From Comamonadaceae bacterium (GTDB lineage Bacteria; Pseudomonadota; Gammaproteobacteria; Burkholderiales; Burkholderiaceae_C), in assembly GCA_947374105.1 (NCBI GenBank), contig CANCAO010000053.1, positions 1 through 8,376 of the forward strand: a DNA stretch of 8,376 bases, read 5' to 3'. The notes beneath the pieces are model-generated. The model did not search any database. It was given only the letters and a program-made list of their open reading frames with translations, and had not been told where the DNA came from. Position numbers and translations under genes: made by a program. Position 1 is the first letter of the stretch, and each line of letters opens with the position of its first letter. Positions 5,964-8,376 of this stretch are shown here, piece by piece.

Positions 5964-6473
5964 ATGACCACCCCGATGTACACCACTTCCATCCCCGTTT
6001 TCAAGCAAATGCTGGGCGGCCTGGCCGATGTTTTGCGCAAGGCTGAGGCTCATGCCGAAGCCAAGAAGATTGACCCCGCCGTGCTACTGCAATCGCGTCT
6101 GTTCCCCGACATGTTCAACCTGCTACGACAGGTGCAGGTGGCGAGTGACTTTGCCAAAGGCATTGCGGCGCGACTGGCCGGCGTGGACGTACCCAAAGTA
6201 GAAGACAAAGAACAGACCTTTGCCGACCTGCAAGCCCGCATTGCCGCCATGCTGACCTTCATGGACGGACTGAACCCCAGCCAGTTCGCCGACGCCGCCA
6301 CGCGAGAGATCATCACCCAGGCTGGCACTCCCAAAGAAAAGCGCTTCACCGGCCAGTCTTACCTGCTGAACTACGGCCTGCCGCACTTCTTCTTTCACGT
6401 CACCACGGCCTACGCCATCCTGCGCCACAACGGTGTCGAAGTGGGCAAGAAGGACTATATCGGTACGTATTGA
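5964..6473 (+). CDS. DUF1993 domain-containing protein
   Basis: A 169-residue soluble, mostly helical protein matching DUF1993 as I remember it, a family related to DinB-like four-helix bundles. Characteristic pieces are the N-terminal SIPVFKQMLGGLADVLRKA (9-27), LLQSRLFPDMFNL (41-53), and the C-terminal LPHFFFHVTTAYAILRHNGV (139-158) followed by GKKDYIG. Several His residues (notably His141, His145 and His155) could bind a metal as in DinB-fold enzymes, but no activity is established. AAGGA at 5953-5957 sits well before ATG 5964. It begins 31 bases after the MFS stop, and the esterase gene follows at once, so it is probably co-transcribed with that gene. No signal peptide or membrane segment is visible. 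Confidence 0.9.
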   Translation: MTTPMYTTSIPVFKQMLGGLADVLRKAEAHAEAKKIDPAVLLQSRLFPDMFNLLRQVQVASDFAKGIAARLAGVDVPKVEDKEQTFADLQARIAAMLTFMDGLNPSQFADAATREIITQAGTPKEKRFTGQSYLLNYGLPHFFFHVTTAYAILRHNGVEVGKKDYIGTY

Positions 6474-6481
6474 AAGCCACT

Positions 6482-7144
6482 ATGACACTTCAAGTTCTAG
6501 AAGCCCAGACCGGTGAAAATCCCGTCGCCACCATCCTAAACATGCACGGCCTGGGGGCCGACGGGCGTGACTTCATCCCGATTGCTGAGCAGCTGGATTT
6601 GTCCTCCATCGGCCCGGTGCGCTTCCTCTTTCCCAGCGCGCCCGAGATCCCGGTCACCATCAACGGCGGCTACGTCATGCCGGCTTGGTATGACATCCTT
6701 GCGGCTGATCTGGTACGGCGCGAAGACGAGGCGGGCTTGCGCCAATCGCAAGCGGCCATTGAAGCCATCATCACGCATGAGAAGTCACGCGGCATGCCTG
6801 CGAACCGCATCGTGATCGCGGGTTTCTCGCAAGGTTGCGCCATGGCGCTGATGGTGGGCTTGCGCCACACCGAACGCCTGGCGGGCATTGTGGGTATGTC
6901 CGGCTATTTGCCGCTGGCCGACACCACGGCCACCGAGCGCAGTGTGGCCAGCCAGAGTACGCCGATTTTCATGGGCCACGGTACGAATGACGGCGTGGTG
7001 GCACTGCCCCGCGCCCTGGCCTCACGCGATGCGCTGCAGAGCCTGGGCTACACGGTGGACTGGCACGAGTACCCGATGGAACACTCGGTCTGCCCGCAGG
7101 AAGTGGCAGATTTGGAAGCTTGGTTACTTCGCGTCTTGGCCTGA
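6482..7144 (+). CDS. Alpha/beta hydrolase, carboxylesterase / acyl-protein thioesterase-like
   Basis: A 220-residue cytoplasmic serine hydrolase of the phospholipase/carboxylesterase family (YpfH, acyl-protein thioesterase type). Visible are the oxyanion-loop segment HGLGADGRDF (22-31), FLFPSAPEIPVTINGG (48-63) with MPAWYD after it, the nucleophile elbow GFSQG (114-118, Ser116), the acid in HGTNDGVV (Asp170), and the catalytic His in YPMEHSV (His201). Length is normal for the family. These enzymes split short acyl esters or thioesters; the natural substrate is unknown. ATG 6482 lies eight bases after the DUF1993 stop. An alternative in-frame TTG at 6470 would overlap that stop (TTGA) and sits 15 bases after an AAGGA, so the true start is uncertain by four residues. 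The last 21 bases overlap the convergent CobW gene tail to tail. Confidence 0.93.
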   Translation: MTLQVLEAQTGENPVATILNMHGLGADGRDFIPIAEQLDLSSIGPVRFLFPSAPEIPVTINGGYVMPAWYDILAADLVRREDEAGLRQSQAAIEAIITHEKSRGMPANRIVIAGFSQGCAMALMVGLRHTERLAGIVGMSGYLPLADTTATERSVASQSTPIFMGHGTNDGVVALPRALASRDALQSLGYTVDWHEYPMEHSVCPQEVADLEAWLLRVLA

Positions 7145-8203
7145 GGCGGGCGCTGTCACAGCGCCTACCGCTTGCAGCAAATTGCGAATCACGCTGCTGT
7201 CGATGTTGCGCGTGATGAACACCAAGCGCGAACCGGTGTCCGCACTCGGCCAATGGTCTAGAGTCACAGGCGGGTGAAAGATATGCTGCACCGCCTGCAC
7301 CACCACTGGCTTGCCTTCGATGTTCACAATGCCTTTGACACGCAGCAAGTCCGACCCACGCAGCGTGACCAGCAACTCCATCCCCGCAGAAAACGAAGCC
7401 CAGGTGAAGGGCGCATCAAAGCGCAGGGACAGTGTGGCGATGGCCGGGTCATGGCGCGATGTACGCTGGCCCAGGTAGCGACCTTGAGCCGTGCTGGTCT
7501 GAATTCCATTTGAATCCACCAGCGACTCACCCAAAAAACTCAAGGTCAGCGCACTGGCCCGGGCCGATGCCAAGCCCAGGCCCATTAGCTCTGACGGCTG
7601 CACCTCGCCGTTGAGCACATGTCGCACCTCTGCCACCGGGTTAATGGCGGCAATCGCCTCGCGCAGGGTGCTGATGCTGGCCGCGCTGGTCAAGTCGCAC
7701 TTGGTCAAGAAAATACGATCCGCCAGTGCGATTTGCTTGACCGACTCAGGCTGGCTGTCCAACTGCCCCAAGCCATTCACCGCATCCACCAGCGTGATGA
7801 CGCCATCCAGCCGAAACTGCGCCCCCAGCAGCGTGTCGCTCACCAGCGTCTGCACCACGGGGGCCGGGTCGGCCAAGCCGGTGGTCTCGATCACCACCCG
7901 GTCAAAGTCCAGCACCTGCCCCATGTGCCGCTGCGAAAACAGCTCGCGCATAGTCTCTTGCAAATCAGTGCGCACCGAGCAGCAAATGCAGCCATTGGCC
8001 AGCAACGTGATGTTCTCGGTCGCCATGGTGACCAGGTCATGGTCAATGCCGATCTCCCCCACCTCGTTGATGACCACCGCCACACGGTTCATGTCGGCGT
8101 GGCGCACCAGCTTAGAGATCAGCGTGGTCTTGCCGCTGCCCAGAAAACCGGTGATGAGGGTGACGGGGATTTTGCCCGCCAGGGGGTCGCGTTGGAAGGT
8201 CAA
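7124..8203 (-). CDS. CobW/COG0523-family GTP-binding metal chaperone
   Basis: A 359-residue G3E GTPase of the CobW/COG0523 group, whose members insert or deliver metals (cobalt, zinc or others) to target proteins using GTP. Motifs in order: Walker A GFLGSGKT (19-26), INEVGEIGIDHDLV (45-58), the family metal-binding motif GCICC (71-75), ETTGLADP (106-113), the switch and Walker B region DGVITLVDA, and the guanine-specificity motif TKCD (167-170). A CobW C-terminal domain follows (about 255-345, SLRFDAPFTW to DSSVIRNLL). It lacks the His-rich linker seen in many zinc-responsive members, so the metal is open. The start is TTG 8203: an in-frame TGA lies four codons upstream. That TTG overlaps the stop of the upstream gene (TTGA), suggesting coupled translation. 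The 3' end overlaps the esterase gene by 21 bases. Confidence 0.94.
   Translation of the reverse strand: MTFQRDPLAGKIPVTLITGFLGSGKTTLISKLVRHADMNRVAVVINEVGEIGIDHDLVTMATENITLLANGCICCSVRTDLQETMRELFSQRHMGQVLDFDRVVIETTGLADPAPVVQTLVSDTLLGAQFRLDGVITLVDAVNGLGQLDSQPESVKQIALADRIFLTKCDLTSAASISTLREAIAAINPVAEVRHVLNGEVQPSELMGLGLASARASALTLSFLGESLVDSNGIQTSTAQGRYLGQRTSRHDPAIATLSLRFDAPFTWASFSAGMELLVTLRGSDLLRVKGIVNIEGKPVVVQAVQHIFHPPVTLDHWPSADTGSRLVFITRNIDSSVIRNLLQAVGAVTAPASGQDAK
7149..7165. terminator. Hairpin at the convergent gene ends (possible bidirectional terminator)
   Basis: GGCGCTG (7149-7155) and CAGCGCC (7159-7165) form a perfect 7-bp stem with a TCA loop, four bases after the esterase stop and inside the last codons of the CobW gene. 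Position fits a shared terminator for two genes meeting tail to tail, but neither strand has a T-run after the stem, so it may be only a pause or stability element. Confidence 0.35.
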
Positions 8204-8376
8204 ATGTTCATCTCAAGGATATAGAGACCACCCGTGAACCGGTCCACCGTGTACACGATACGGTTTTCATCCACAAACACGTCGTTAAGCTGGATCGCTC
8301 CGGCAGGCGAAAGTTTGGGCGCGCCGGGCACGTAGTAGGCGATCTCTTGCACGGCGAAGGGGTTGCTGGTGTCATA
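8200..8376 (-). CDS. C-terminal 58 residues of a probable LVIVD-repeat beta-propeller protein (5' end beyond window)
   Basis: The reading frame runs from the right edge to a TGA at 8202-8200. The translation begins YDTSNPFAVQEIAYYVPGAP, continues with IQLNDVFVDENRIVYTVDRF and ends GGLYILEMNI. The D-x-S-N-P-x-x-x-x-E-I-A pattern and the closing NDVFVDENRIVYTVDR...GLYILE recall the last blades of LVIVD-repeat proteins, beta-propellers often exported to the envelope. Export cannot be judged since the N-terminus is outside. The stop overlaps the TTG start of the CobW gene by four bases (TTGA), so the two form an operon. The reading frame is firm because of its composition and its coupling; the family name is from memory of the pattern. 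Confidence 0.65.
   Translation of the reverse strand, partial: YDTSNPFAVQEIAYYVPGAPKLSPAGAIQLNDVFVDENRIVYTVDRFTGGLYILEMNI

Noticed and set aside
7619..8224. Long plus-strand frames opposite the CobW gene
   Set aside because: They are antisense shadows of a gene with complete GTPase motifs and show no recognisable domain.

Overview
The window looks like a chromosomal segment of a high-GC betaproteobacterium, most likely order Burkholderiales, family Comamonadaceae (Rhodoferax, Polaromonas or Limnohabitans type). This is judged from codon use and from the resemblance of UvrA, the YajR-like transporter, the DUF1993 protein and the CobW protein to remembered relatives; no search was run. It is densely coding, with no gene-free stretch longer than about 120 bases. 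No tRNA, rRNA, CRISPR array or insertion sequence was seen.

Layout. Bases 1-1112 (minus strand) hold the N-terminal 370 residues of the excision-repair ATPase UvrA, cut by the window edge. Immediately upstream of it, in the same direction, is a major-facilitator (MFS) transporter (1147-2394). A 43-base divergent gap separates that from a plus-strand run of five compact genes (2438-4574). These encode a CzcI/DUF2946-like secreted Cys-motif protein, a CusF-like periplasmic copper-binding protein, an unnamed predicted outer-membrane protein, a secreted HMA (MerP-like) protein and a MerT-like membrane protein. Next comes a second MFS transporter (4676-5932, DHA1/YajR-like), then a DUF1993 protein and an alpha/beta-hydrolase esterase. 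Converging on these from the right edge is a minus-strand pair: the C-terminal end of a probable LVIVD-type beta-propeller protein and a CobW/COG0523 metal-chaperone GTPase.

How the genes may work together. The five-gene run is the most interesting part. Start/stop overlaps (GTGA at 3181-3184, ATGA at 4176-4179) and short spacing indicate co-translation. The products place candidate metal sites in a row: predicted outer membrane, periplasmic CusF-like protein, periplasmic HMA protein, inner-membrane MerT-like protein. There is no P-type ATPase, RND pump, multicopper oxidase, mercuric reductase or metalloregulator in the window. I infer a copper (or other soft-metal) envelope trafficking or uptake module rather than a classical efflux or mercury operon; this is not proven. 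The CobW GTPase, also predicted to handle metal, overlaps its upstream neighbour by TTGA.

In related Burkholderiales, uvrA usually lies divergent from a YajR-like MFS gene that is followed by ssb. Here about 3.5 kb (the first MFS plus the metal cluster) lies between uvrA and the MFS gene, and DUF1993 rather than ssb follows it, so this looks like a rearranged or insertion-bearing version of that locus. This comparison is from memory.
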